A DNA stretch of 64,000 bases. It comes from Achromobacter seleniivolatilans (GTDB lineage Bacteria > Pseudomonadota > Gammaproteobacteria > Burkholderiales > Burkholderiaceae_B). Of this stretch, positions 36,649 to 47,771 are shown piece after piece. Below the pieces are notes generated by a model. It did no database searches and was not told where the DNA came from. It saw only the letters and a program-made list of their open reading frames with translations. Made by a program: the position numbers and the translations under genes. How positions within the stretch are numbered: the first letter of the stretch is position 1; every line of letters starts with the position of its first letter. The stretch spans positions 2,232,001 through 2,296,000 of the forward strand of contig NZ_CP132976.1 of the NCBI RefSeq assembly GCF_030864005.1, given 5' to 3'.

Positions 36649-37854
36649 ATGCCTTCTTTCCGTTACGAAGCCACCGACGCGCTAGGAAAAATCGTGCGCG
36701 GCACGATCGATGCAGACTCCGAACGCGGCGCCCGCAATCAGTTGCGCGGCCGGGGCTTGTTGCCGCTGTCTACATCGCTGGCCGCTCGCGCTGAAGGCCT
36801 GAGCGCAGCATTGCGCACGCGCTTATCGGACGCCGATCTGGCGTGGCTGACGCGTCAATTGGCCAGCCTGCTGGCCGCGCGCTTGCCGCTGGACGCCGCG
36901 CTTTCTGCCACCTTGGAACAGGCAGAAAAAAAACATATCGCCGCCACCTTGGGCAGCGTGCGCGACGATGTGCGCGCCGGCCACCGGCTGTCCACCGCAT
37001 TGGCGGCCAGACCGCGCGATTTTCCAGAGATTTACCGCGCGCTGATCGGTGCGGGCGAGGAATCCGGCGACTTGGCACAGGTGATGGAAAAGCTGGCGGA
37101 CTACATCGAAGAACGCAACACCTTGCGCAGCAAAGTCATGACGGCGTTCATCTACCCCGCCGTGGTCGCCAGCGTCTCGGTGATCATCGTGATCTTTCTG
37201 CTGGGGTATGTGGTGCCGCAGGTGGTATCGGCTTTCAATCACGCCAAACAACAGCTGCCATTGCTGACCCGCATCATGCTGGCCTTGTCCGACTACGTAC
37301 GTGAATGGGGCGCGGTGACGGGTGTGACGCTGGTGCTGGCCGTTGTGCTGTGGCGCTATACGCTGCGGGCGCCGGCGGCGCGTCGGGCATGGCATGCACG
37401 CGTGCTGCGTCTGCCGTTGGCCGGACGCTTTGTGCTGGGCGTGAACGCCGCGCGTTTTGCCTCCACGCTGGCGATTCTTTGCGGTAGCGGCGTTGCGCTG
37501 TTGACCGCATTGGAAGCCGCCCGCCGCACCTTGGGCAATGACGTCTTGCGCCTGGCAGTGGACGAAGCCGCCGCGCGCGTGCGTGAAGGCGCGGCCTTGT
37601 CCTCGTCGCTCGCCGCGCAGAAGGTCTTTCCGTCGCTACTGATACACCTGATCGCCAGCGGCGAAAAGACAGGCCGTCTGCCCGAACTGCTGGACCGGGG
37701 CGCGCAGAATTTGTCCCGCGATCTGGAGCGGCGCGCCATGGCCATGACCGCGCTGCTGGAGCCTCTGCTGATTCTGCTGATGGGGGGATTTGTCTTGCTG
37801 ATCGTGCTGGCGGTGATGATGCCGATTCTGGAGATGAATCAGCTTATCCGTTGA
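36649..37854 (+). CDS. gspF: Type II secretion inner-membrane platform protein
   Basis: A 401-residue GspF from MPSFRYEATDALGKIVRGTIDADS. Two cytoplasmic helical bundles are separated by three spans (FIYPAVVASVSVIIVIFLLGYVVPQVV, GVTLVLAVVLWRY, LLEPLLILLMGGFVLLIVLAVMMPILEMNQLI). The upstream extension of the frame to 36565 is not family-like. It is alone on the plus strand, split from gspG-N by gspE and gspD, and divergent from gspD by 176 bases, a likely two-way promoter. Confidence 0.93.
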   Translation: MPSFRYEATDALGKIVRGTIDADSERGARNQLRGRGLLPLSTSLAARAEGLSAALRTRLSDADLAWLTRQLASLLAARLPLDAALSATLEQAEKKHIAATLGSVRDDVRAGHRLSTALAARPRDFPEIYRALIGAGEESGDLAQVMEKLADYIEERNTLRSKVMTAFIYPAVVASVSVIIVIFLLGYVVPQVVSAFNHAKQQLPLLTRIMLALSDYVREWGAVTGVTLVLAVVLWRYTLRAPAARRAWHARVLRLPLAGRFVLGVNAARFASTLAILCGSGVALLTALEAARRTLGNDVLRLAVDEAAARVREGAALSSSLAAQKVFPSLLIHLIASGEKTGRLPELLDRGAQNLSRDLERRAMAMTALLEPLLILLMGGFVLLIVLAVMMPILEMNQLIR

Positions 37855-37959
37855 TGCGCGTCCCGGATCAGGCGCTGGTCGCGCAAACGCCACTGTTTGG
37901 CGCCCCGGTGGCACGGCCCGGCAAAAGCTGCGCGCGCCGCCACCGGCATGTGTCCGATA

Positions 37960-37977
37960 CGCCCGCCTGAGCGGGCG
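37960..37977. terminator. GC-rich hairpin between convergent gspF and PII genes
   Basis: CGCCCGC-CTGA-GCGGGCG is a perfect 7-base-pair stem in the 152-base gap between gspF and the PII gene. There is no U-tract, so it is a weak or Rho-assisted terminator at best. Confidence 0.4.
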
Positions 37978-38006
37978 ATGACGCTATACCCGGCTACAGG
38001 CAGCGA

Positions 38007-40551
<2,545 letters not shown>

Positions 40552-40605
40552 TTAAGACTGAGTTCCAACCGCTGGATTATCTCACGGCCCCCGTGCCGCC
40601 ACCGT

Positions 40606-41970
40606 CTAGCGCGGCATCTTGCCTTCGGTCAGGCCGAGTTCGGGCGGCATGCCCTGCCCGCCTGGCAAGCCGCCCTGCCAGTCACGCTCTGCCGCCATCG
40701 CGGTCTGGATGGCGCTTTCGCGCAGTTGGCTGCCCATGGCGCCGATATCCGCCCCGGACGGATGCTGATACAGGCGCAGGCCCAGTTCCGGCAAGATAGC
40801 CAGCAGGTGGTCAAAGACATCACCCTGAATACGCTCGTACTCGACCCAGGCGGTGATTGCCGTAAAGCAATAGACCTCGACCGGGATGCCTTCGGACGTG
40901 GGTTCCATCATGCGGACCATCATTGCCATGTCCTGGCGAATTTCCGGATTCTGCTTCAGGAATGCCACGGCGTAGGCCCGCAGCGTGCCGATATTGGTCA
41001 GACGGCGCCGGTTGGCAGGCACGCTGGCAAGTTCGCCCATGGTCTGGTTGGCCTGGGCAATGTCGAGCGTCTTGGCTTGCAGATAGTCGTGCAACAAACG
41101 AAAGCGCATCAGGCGCTGGGCCTCGTCATCCGTCAGGAAACGCACGCTTGCCGCATCAATGCGCAGGGTGCGTTTGATCCGGCGGCCGCCGGATTCAAAC
41201 ATATGGCGATAGTTGCGATAGCTTTCCGAGAACAGCTTGTACGTGGGCACCGTGGTGACGGTGTTGTCCCAGTTCTGGACCTTGACCGTATGCAGCGCGA
41301 TATCTTTCACGAAGCCATCGGCGTTGGACTGCGGCATTTCGATCCAGTCGCCAATGCGCAGCATGTCGTTGCTGGTCAGCTGCGTGCTGGCCACCAGCGA
41401 CAGCAGCGTGTCCTTGAACACCAGCAACAGCACCGCCGACAACGCGCCCAGGCCAGAGATCATCCACAGGGGCGACCGGTCGATCAGAATCGACAGCACC
41501 AAAACCGTGCATACCGCCATCAAGACCAGTTTGCTGATCTGGACATAACCCTTGATTGAGCGGGTTTGCGCCCGTGTTGTCGCGGAATAGGTGTCCTGCC
41601 AGGCGCTCAATACCCCCGAAAACGCCACAAACACGCAAATCCACGCGCCCGCGTGGGCCAGCCTGCCCACCACGGCCGCCGCCCGCTCCACGTGCGGCAC
41701 CAAGTCAATTCCCATCGACACCACCGCAAACGGCACGGCATACCAAAGGTTCTGATAGGCGCGACGGCGCAGCAGCGCCTTGTCCCAGTCGCCCCGGCCG
41801 CTGACCACCAGCAGGCGGTGGGCCAGAATCAGCACGATCCGGGCGACCACCCACTGGACGAACAGCGCCGTCAGGACCAGGACGCCAATGCCGACCAGGG
41901 TCTGGGCCCAGGGTTCGTGCGGCATGTGGGTGTCAAGTTGAGTGACCAGCTCTTCCCATTCCAGGGGCAT
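40606..41970 (-). CDS. Small-conductance mechanosensitive channel, YbdG type
   Basis: A 454-residue inner-membrane protein with about five N-terminal spans, the pore-lining span near [26 protein letters not shown], and the MscS beta-domain ([44 protein letters not shown]). The insert [25 protein letters not shown] is typical of YbdG rather than MscS. Known role: relief of osmotic downshock at low conductance. It is divergent from argH by 168 bases. Confidence 0.88.
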   Translation of the reverse strand: MPLEWEELVTQLDTHMPHEPWAQTLVGIGVLVLTALFVQWVVARIVLILAHRLLVVSGRGDWDKALLRRRAYQNLWYAVPFAVVSMGIDLVPHVERAAAVVGRLAHAGAWICVFVAFSGVLSAWQDTYSATTRAQTRSIKGYVQISKLVLMAVCTVLVLSILIDRSPLWMISGLGALSAVLLLVFKDTLLSLVASTQLTSNDMLRIGDWIEMPQSNADGFVKDIALHTVKVQNWDNTVTTVPTYKLFSESYRNYRHMFESGGRRIKRTLRIDAASVRFLTDDEAQRLMRFRLLHDYLQAKTLDIAQANQTMGELASVPANRRRLTNIGTLRAYAVAFLKQNPEIRQDMAMMVRMMEPTSEGIPVEVYCFTAITAWVEYERIQGDVFDHLLAILPELGLRLYQHPSGADIGAMGSQLRESAIQTAMAAERDWQGGLPGGQGMPPELGLTEGKMPR

Positions 41971-42138
41971 AAGGTTGGATCTCGCTCTAAGTTCATGAAA
42001 CTAACGTGGGATTATCCGACAAGTCGCGCCGGGACGACGTTCCTTGCTCAAAAACCGGGGCCAGGTCAGGGGCACTCAGGGGGACAACAACCGCCCGCAT
42101 GGGCCGGGCCGGCGCAAGGCCCTATAATTCCGCCCATC

Positions 42139-43560
42139 ATGGCAAACACTCCCTCCTCCGATCAAAACCAGTTCGCCAATAAGGCGCAGGCCTGGTCCGC
42201 CCGGTTCTCGGAACCGGTTTCTGAACTCGTCAAACGCTATACGGCGTCCGTGGATTTCGACAAGCGCCTGGCGCGTCACGACATCCAGGGCTCGCTCGCG
42301 CATGCGGACATGCTGGCCGCCCAAGGCATCATCGGCGCCCAGGATCTGGCCGATATCCAGCGCGGCATGACGCAAATCCTGTCCGAAATCGATGCTGGCA
42401 GCTTCCAATGGCTGCTGGATCTTGAAGACGTCCACCTGAATATCGAAAAGCGTCTGGTGGAATTGGTGGGCGATGCGGGCAAGCGCCTGCACACCGGCCG
42501 TTCGCGCAACGATCAGGTCGCCACCGACATCCGCCTGTGGCTGCGCGATGAAATCGACGTCATCGAAGACTTGCTGCGCCAGTTGCGTTTCGCGCTGGCC
42601 ACCGTCGCCCTGGACAACGCCGGCACCATCATGCCGGGCTTCACGCACTTGCAGGTCGCCCAGCCCGTCACTTTCGGCCACCATCTGCTGGCTTACGCTG
42701 AAATGTTCGGCCGTGATGCCGAGCGCCTGGCCGACTGCCGCCGCCGCGTGAACCGCCTGCCGCTAGGCGCTGCCGCCCTGGCCGGCACCTCGTTCCCCAT
42801 CGACCGCGAACGCGTGGCCAAGACGCTGGGCTTTGATGGCGTGTGCCGCAATTCGCTGGACGCTGTGTCCGATCGCGACTTCGCTATCGAATTCTGCGCC
42901 GCTGGCGCGCTGATCATGACGCACGTGTCGCGCCTGTCCGAAGAGCTGGTGCTCTGGATGAGTCCGCGCGTGGGCTTCATTGACCTGGCCGACCGCTTCT
43001 GCACCGGCAGCTCGATCATGCCGCAAAAGAAGAACCCCGACGTGCCCGAGCTGGCCCGTGGCAAGACCGGTCGTGTGAACGGCAATCTGGTCGCCCTGCT
43101 GACCCTGATGAAAGGCCAGCCCCTGGCCTACAACAAGGACAACCAGGAAGACAAGGAAGGCTTGTTCGACACCGTGGACACCGTGCGCGACACGCTGACC
43201 ATCTTTGCCGACATGGCTGGCGGCATCAAGGTCAAGGCCGACAACATGCGCGCCGCCGCCCTGCAAGGCTTCGCTACCGCCACCGATCTGGCCGATTACC
43301 TGGTCAAGCGCGGTGTGCCCTTCCGCGACGCCCATGAAGTGGTGGCCCACGCCGTGCGCGATTGCGAACAGCGCGGCTGCGATCTGGCTGATCTGTCCAC
43401 CGACGAACTGAAGGCCTACCACGCCCAGATCGGCGACGACGTCCACCAGGTGCTGACCCTGGAAGGCTCGGTTGCTGCCCGCAAGCACGTGGGCGGCACG
43501 GCGCCTGAGCGCGTGGCTGAAGAAGCCCGCCGCGTCCTGGCGGAAACAGCGCAAAGCTGA
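42139..43560 (+). CDS. argH: Argininosuccinate lyase
   Basis: A 473-residue fumarase/aspartase-superfamily enzyme from [23 protein letters not shown]. It shows the tripartite signature: [13 protein letters not shown], the [18 protein letters not shown] block, and [12 protein letters not shown] with the catalytic Ser loop. Known reaction: argininosuccinate to arginine plus fumarate, the last step of arginine synthesis. The open frame continues upstream antisense to the channel gene, but the family start is at 42139. A strong terminator follows. Confidence 0.96.
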   Translation: MANTPSSDQNQFANKAQAWSARFSEPVSELVKRYTASVDFDKRLARHDIQGSLAHADMLAAQGIIGAQDLADIQRGMTQILSEIDAGSFQWLLDLEDVHLNIEKRLVELVGDAGKRLHTGRSRNDQVATDIRLWLRDEIDVIEDLLRQLRFALATVALDNAGTIMPGFTHLQVAQPVTFGHHLLAYAEMFGRDAERLADCRRRVNRLPLGAAALAGTSFPIDRERVAKTLGFDGVCRNSLDAVSDRDFAIEFCAAGALIMTHVSRLSEELVLWMSPRVGFIDLADRFCTGSSIMPQKKNPDVPELARGKTGRVNGNLVALLTLMKGQPLAYNKDNQEDKEGLFDTVDTVRDTLTIFADMAGGIKVKADNMRAAALQGFATATDLADYLVKRGVPFRDAHEVVAHAVRDCEQRGCDLADLSTDELKAYHAQIGDDVHQVLTLEGSVAARKHVGGTAPERVAEEARRVLAETAQS

Positions 43561-43593
43561 TTTCCACGCAAGGCCGGCCCTACGCAAGGGAAA

Positions 43594-43627
43594 TGCCAGT
43601 CAGTTATTAACTGACTGGCATTTTTTT
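43594..43627 (+). terminator. Strong Rho-independent terminator after argH
   Basis: TGCCAGTCAGTTA-T-TAACTGACTGGCA is a perfect 13-base-pair inverted repeat, followed at once by seven T. It is the clearest intrinsic terminator in the window and isolates argH from the lower-GC pair downstream. Confidence 0.93.
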
Positions 43628-43795
43628 GATGGGTACAGACGAATGCCCGCGTCCTGGGCGCTTCACATCAGACAAAGCTGATCGACTCTCGGTGAATTTT
43701 TCATCACATTAAACGGTTGCCAGAATGACTCACACATCTGGCCACGGTTCGCCAGCGTGCTGGCCACATGGAAAAATCAACCGAGAAGGTCTGAT

Positions 43796-44533
43796 ATGGC
43801 AGTTCAAGCACCAACAAAGACAAACTTCGAGAAATGGCAAGACGGCATAAACAAGGCCGTAAGCGATGCCAGATGGAACGCCTGGGATTGTGAAATTCAG
43901 TTGGCAGTTAGTGAGTACAACCGCCATCTTTCTGGCTCGGCAGGATACAGGCAACTCGATTGGCAACTTATCAAAGCCATAGCCTGGGTCGAGACAGGCG
44001 CCTCAAACAAAAAGTGGGGTTCAAATCCGATGCAAATAGGCAATCCTGGCGATCCGGGACTGCGTTCTTTTTTGTCGGCTAATGAAGGCGGAGAGCTGAT
44101 TATTGCTCCGGAGTGGAAGAAGCGATTGACCCTGGGCAGCGCTGTCACTATCCCGGCTCACAATATCCGCGCGGGCATCGGCTACCTGTTAATGCGCATG
44201 GCGAACTTTGCGATCCAGACCGTTCCAGACGCAGACCAGACGATTTATGAAGTGACTGTGGAGAAAGGAGGCAACATTGCGAAGATCGCCGCGGCACAAG
44301 GCAGCACCATCGAAATAATGCAAAAGCTCAACCCCACCGCGCGCGTATTGAAACCGGGCCAAGTGCTGAAATATCGGAAAGCGACGATTGCGAAGGGCAT
44401 CACGAGCTGGAAGCTCATCACGACATCAAGTATTGCAACATACTATAACGTTGGCGATTCAAATTACGCCAAGAAGCTTGACTATGCGCTGTCGTTGATA
44501 CGAAACGGAAAGGCCGCAATATGCGCGCGCTAA
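43796..44533 (+). CDS. Lytic transglycosylase-like protein with LysM domain, candidate antibacterial effector
   Basis: A 245-residue protein with no signal peptide. Residues about 50-140 have a lysozyme-like core: WQLIKAIAWVETGASNKKW places Glu66 as the likely catalytic acid, followed by NPMQIGNPGDPG and the helix NIRAGIGYLLMRMANFAI. A LysM-like peptidoglycan-binding segment follows (about 150-195; TVEKGGNIAKIAAAQGSTIEIMQKLNP). Base composition is visibly less GC-rich than its neighbours. The gene overlaps the next, a small periplasmic protein, by 13 bases. A leaderless wall hydrolase paired with a periplasmic partner is typical of type VI secretion effectors, but no vgrG, hcp or PAAR gene is nearby. 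A phage-type or housekeeping wall enzyme is the alternative. Confidence 0.75.
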   Translation: MAVQAPTKTNFEKWQDGINKAVSDARWNAWDCEIQLAVSEYNRHLSGSAGYRQLDWQLIKAIAWVETGASNKKWGSNPMQIGNPGDPGLRSFLSANEGGELIIAPEWKKRLTLGSAVTIPAHNIRAGIGYLLMRMANFAIQTVPDADQTIYEVTVEKGGNIAKIAAAQGSTIEIMQKLNPTARVLKPGQVLKYRKATIAKGITSWKLITTSSIATYYNVGDSNYAKKLDYALSLIRNGKAAICAR

Positions 44534-44946
44534 TGGTCTTGGCGGTGTGTGTTTCCATCGCAGGTCTATCCGGTTCAGCGGTTGCTGCTGATGGCGTTTT
44601 TGCAGGCGTTTTCCAAGGAACTGGCAGAGCCTGCTCTGGCGCACTCCATGTCCGCGCCAACGCAATCGAATGGAATTCAAGCTATAGCACGTGCAAATCT
44701 ACGGCATATGAAGTCCTCGAAAGCCACACCGACACCGAACACGAACGCTTTGCTTTTCGTTTGAAAAAACCTGGTAGTCAGTGCCGCTATCCCGTGATCG
44801 AAGTAGAGCATGACAGTGACTACAACTGGAATGTGAATGGCTACCAGTCTTTGGAAGGCTTCGAAAAGAAAGATTTGCCTGACTGGAGCAACTCCCCCTT
44901 GCCCGAAAGACAGACGTTGTCGTGCCCGATGATCAAGCAGGATTAA
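44521..44946 (+). CDS. Small periplasmic Cys-rich protein, candidate immunity protein
   Basis: A 141-residue protein with a Sec signal peptide (MRALMVLAVCVSIAGLSGSAVAA, cleavage near residue 23). The mature part has four Cys (38, 58, 88, 135), fitting two disulfides, and a beta-rich pattern (GVFQGTGRACSGALHVRANAIEW). No catalytic motif is recognised. It overlaps the transglycosylase-like gene by 13 bases and shares its lower GC, so the two moved and are expressed together. Neutralising that enzyme in the periplasm is the best inference. Confidence 0.72.
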   Translation: MRALMVLAVCVSIAGLSGSAVAADGVFAGVFQGTGRACSGALHVRANAIEWNSSYSTCKSTAYEVLESHTDTEHERFAFRLKKPGSQCRYPVIEVEHDSDYNWNVNGYQSLEGFEKKDLPDWSNSPLPERQTLSCPMIKQD

Positions 44947-45010
44947 GGGCGTCTGACTAAGCCAACTATCCGCCCATCCGCGTCATCCTGGCGGGCATCG
45001 ATAGCTGATC

Positions 45011-45035
45011 GGCAAGGCCCGCAAGGGGCCTTGCC
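45011..45035. terminator. GC-rich hairpin between convergent units
   Basis: GGCAAGGCCC-GCAAG-GGGCCTTGCC is a perfect 10-base-pair stem with a 5-base loop, between the candidate immunity gene and the end of the exporter operon. No U-tract is present. It probably serves both directions. Confidence 0.6.
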
Positions 45036-45041
45036 GCACTC

Positions 45042-45539
45042 TCAGACCGTCCGCACAAACAAGGCGCGCAGCTTGCTCCAGAAGTCGCCGCCAAGCACGA
45101 AGAAGCTGGCGATCAGCATGACGTCGCCCAAGAGCTGAACCTGCCACAGATTCGGCCGCAGGCCCGGCCAGAATGCGTCCACATAGGGCTCCAGCATTGA
45201 CGACAGCAGCGGCAGCACGAACATCACCAGACCAATGACGTGGCGGGCAGGACCGACTTTTTCTGCCGGAGCCAGGCGCTTGGCATGTCCGAACACCATG
45301 CTCTTGAGCTGCTGAAACCCTTCCTTGCCCATGACGGCAATGCAAGTCAGCAGCAGGACTTTGTTGGCGATGAATATCGAGCCTGTCAGCGCTGCGATGC
45401 GTGAGCCCGGCACATCCATGGATGCTGCGATCGGAATCAACAGCCACAACGCGAATGCAATGATGAAAAGCCCGATTCCGCACTTGAAACGCCACCCGCG
45501 TGCGGGGGCCGGCTGGGTTGGATTGTCTGGCAATGTCAT
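45042..45539 (-). CDS. Four-span membrane protein, exporter-operon accessory
   Basis: A 165-residue protein with about four hydrophobic spans (CGIGLFIIAFALWLLIPIAA, IFIANKVLLLTCIAVMG, VIGLVMFVLPLLSSML, LLGDVMLIASFFVLGG). It resembles the small proteins annotated as transporter-suffix-domain proteins; the role is not established. It is last in the exporter operon and overlaps the DUF2955-type gene by four bases. Confidence 0.7.
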   Translation of the reverse strand: MTLPDNPTQPAPARGWRFKCGIGLFIIAFALWLLIPIAASMDVPGSRIAALTGSIFIANKVLLLTCIAVMGKEGFQQLKSMVFGHAKRLAPAEKVGPARHVIGLVMFVLPLLSSMLEPYVDAFWPGLRPNLWQVQLLGDVMLIASFFVLGGDFWSKLRALFVRTV

Positions 45540-46624
45540 GATTGACTCCTTTTTAGGCGTCCAAACACGTGGTTGGCAAAAAAACCGGGTTTGCGCCGCC
45601 GCGGGCGCTGGGGTTCAAGCAAATACATCATCAAGCAGGCATAGAGCGTGACGGCGATGAACAACCCCATGCGTATGGCAAAGGCCGTGTACACATCCTT
45701 GCCGGCATAGCTGTCTTGCACCGACTGGCCAAGCAGGATGATGAGAGTGGCCAGCGTATTCAGCCAGAAGCTCGGCGGATGCCGCGACGGCGTCAGCCGG
45801 TACAGCTTGCGCCCAATCAGCAGACCGGCCAGCAGCATCCATAGAAAGAACATCCACAGATTCACAAACAGACTCAGCGAGCACCAGAACAAGACGGCCA
45901 GCACGCCGCCCAGCAAGGTGGACCCCAACAATTCGCGCGCCGCGCCACGCGCCGCCGTCGTGCAGGTCTGGCGGCCCAGACTGACTGCCTTCATGATGAT
46001 GGGCAGGTAGCCCAGCGGATCTGTCAGCGTCAACAGAAAGGCGGGCATCACGATCAAGGCCGCGCGCAATGCCATGCGGCTGGCCACGTCCTCTGGCGCG
46101 ACGGGGGGTGCAGCGGGCATGGGCGCATGTGACGGCTCGGGAAACAGCCAATGGCAAAAATTCAACACGAGGACGGCGACGAGGAGCCCCTTGGCCAGCG
46201 CATTGATCACCAGCAGGGCCAGCCCGAAATCGACGGTGCCCGCAGCAGAGATCATCGTCAATCCGATAGTCATGAATAGAGACACCAGCGCGTTGCCGCC
46301 ACGCAGGCCAAAACGAAAAGCCAGGAACAAACCCAGTCCAATCAGCAGCACCCCACTGAACGCGTAGTGACGCAGCAAGGGAATCAGCATCAGCCCCACG
46401 CCGGTCGTGAACATCACCATCAAGATCAATCCCAGCCCGGCCTTGAGTGACAAGGGGCGGTTCAGCGACGTCAGCAGAAATGCGCCGAGCACGGGCGCGA
46501 TCATGGGTATCGGCAAGGCAAAACCGAAGCTGATGGCCAGGCAAAGCGCCGTGCCCACGCCAAGCCGCAAGGACCGCTGGCCCCGAGGGTCCGGCGGTGC
46601 GGGCGAAAGCGGATCAGTAGGCAT
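45536..46624 (-). CDS. DUF2955-type inner-membrane exporter component (aromatic acid exporter-like)
   Basis: A 362-residue membrane protein with two clusters of hydrophobic spans and the N-terminal LGVGTALCLAISFGFALPIPMIAPVLGAFLL typical of the DUF2955 family, distantly related to AaeB/FUSC transporters. It overlaps the HlyD gene by 11 bases. With HlyD and the outer-membrane factor it would form a three-part exporter; the substrate is unknown and aromatic acids are only a guess from related systems. Confidence 0.78.
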   Translation of the reverse strand: MPTDPLSPAPPDPRGQRSLRLGVGTALCLAISFGFALPIPMIAPVLGAFLLTSLNRPLSLKAGLGLILMVMFTTGVGLMLIPLLRHYAFSGVLLIGLGLFLAFRFGLRGGNALVSLFMTIGLTMISAAGTVDFGLALLVINALAKGLLVAVLVLNFCHWLFPEPSHAPMPAAPPVAPEDVASRMALRAALIVMPAFLLTLTDPLGYLPIIMKAVSLGRQTCTTAARGAARELLGSTLLGGVLAVLFWCSLSLFVNLWMFFLWMLLAGLLIGRKLYRLTPSRHPPSFWLNTLATLIILLGQSVQDSYAGKDVYTAFAIRMGLFIAVTLYACLMMYLLEPQRPRRRKPGFFANHVFGRLKRSQS

Positions 46625-47771
46625 AGGAAAGCCAGCTCATCAAACGCAGATACACGCGGCCAAGCACGTTCAACGGATTGCCCGGGCTGGGAAATGCCAT
46701 CACTTCCGCCTGACCGCCCGCACGCACGCCGCGCAAGGTCTCCAGCTCTCCCGGATTGAATTCCACGATCACCGGAAAGCGCTGGGCGGGACGCAGCCAG
46801 TCGCGGCTGTTCTGCACGGTTGGCAAGCTGCCGGGCGGCGTGCTTGGCCCGACGTTGACGCCGTAGCCCACGCTGCGTACCCGGCCTTCAAAAATCTGCC
46901 CCGGCAGCGAGTCCAGAATGATCCCCACGGGCGTGCCCGCTTCGACATGGCCAAGATTGTTCTCCGTCATCTCGGCGTTGATCCACACGTCATGGATGGC
47001 GATCAGCGTCATGACCGGGTTGCCCGCGGCGGCAAACTGGCCCGTATCGGTGCGCAGGTCCGTGATCAAACCGGCTGACCGCGCACGGACCTGCGTGTTG
47101 GCCAGATCGAGTTCGGCTTTTTCCAAGGCCGTAGCGGCGCTGCGCAACTTGGCGTTCTCTTCCTCGCTTCCGCCCTCCTGCTCACGGGCCCGCTGCACCT
47201 CGGCCCGCCCCGCGGCCACCTGGCTGATGGCTTGTTCAAGATTGGCTCTGGCAATTTCCAAACGGCGCAAGGAAATCGTGCCCGAATCTTCGCGGTACAG
47301 CCGTTCCAATCGGCTGTTGTCCTGACGCGCCTTAAGCTCATTGGCTTGCGCGGCCCGCAGCGACGCCTGCGCAGAATCAATGCCGGCGGTACTAGCGCCA
47401 ATCTGCCGGCGGGTGGACTCCAGGTCCGCGCGGGCCCGGTCAACGGCGATCCGGTAATGATCCGGGTCAACATCAAACAAGACGGCGCCGGCCTGCACGT
47501 CTTGATTGTTCCGCACATAAACCTTGGTCACGCGTCCCGACACCTCCGCGGCCACAGGCACGATAAAAGCCTCCACCCGCGCTTGCTGCGTGTAGGGCGT
47601 GTAGCGGTCGGCCAGCAAGTACCAGACCAGGCTCACCACGATCAGCAGCACGACCCACTTGACCCCTTTCTTGGCGGGGTCAGCCGGCGCGGCCGGCGCC
47701 GCAGGCGAAGGCGACGAGGCAGGCGGAGTGGCAGGCGGTGGAGCGGCCGGGGGAGACGGGGTGTCACTCAT
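46614..47771 (-). CDS. HlyD/EmrA-type membrane-fusion protein
   Basis: A 385-residue adaptor with a Pro/Ala-rich cytoplasmic N-terminus, one span (VVLLIVVSLVWYLLADRY, about 36-53), a lipoyl half (VEAFIVPVAAEVSGRVTKVYVRNNQDVQAGAVLFDVDP), a long coiled-coil hairpin (about 110-225), a second lipoyl half (VRARSAGLITDLRTDTGQFAAAGNP) and a beta-barrel. It overlaps both neighbours, showing tight coupling in the exporter operon. Confidence 0.88.
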   Translation of the reverse strand: MSDTPSPPAAPPPATPPASSPSPAAPAAPADPAKKGVKWVVLLIVVSLVWYLLADRYTPYTQQARVEAFIVPVAAEVSGRVTKVYVRNNQDVQAGAVLFDVDPDHYRIAVDRARADLESTRRQIGASTAGIDSAQASLRAAQANELKARQDNSRLERLYREDSGTISLRRLEIARANLEQAISQVAAGRAEVQRAREQEGGSEEENAKLRSAATALEKAELDLANTQVRARSAGLITDLRTDTGQFAAAGNPVMTLIAIHDVWINAEMTENNLGHVEAGTPVGIILDSLPGQIFEGRVRSVGYGVNVGPSTPPGSLPTVQNSRDWLRPAQRFPVIVEFNPGELETLRGVRAGGQAEVMAFPSPGNPLNVLGRVYLRLMSWLSYAY

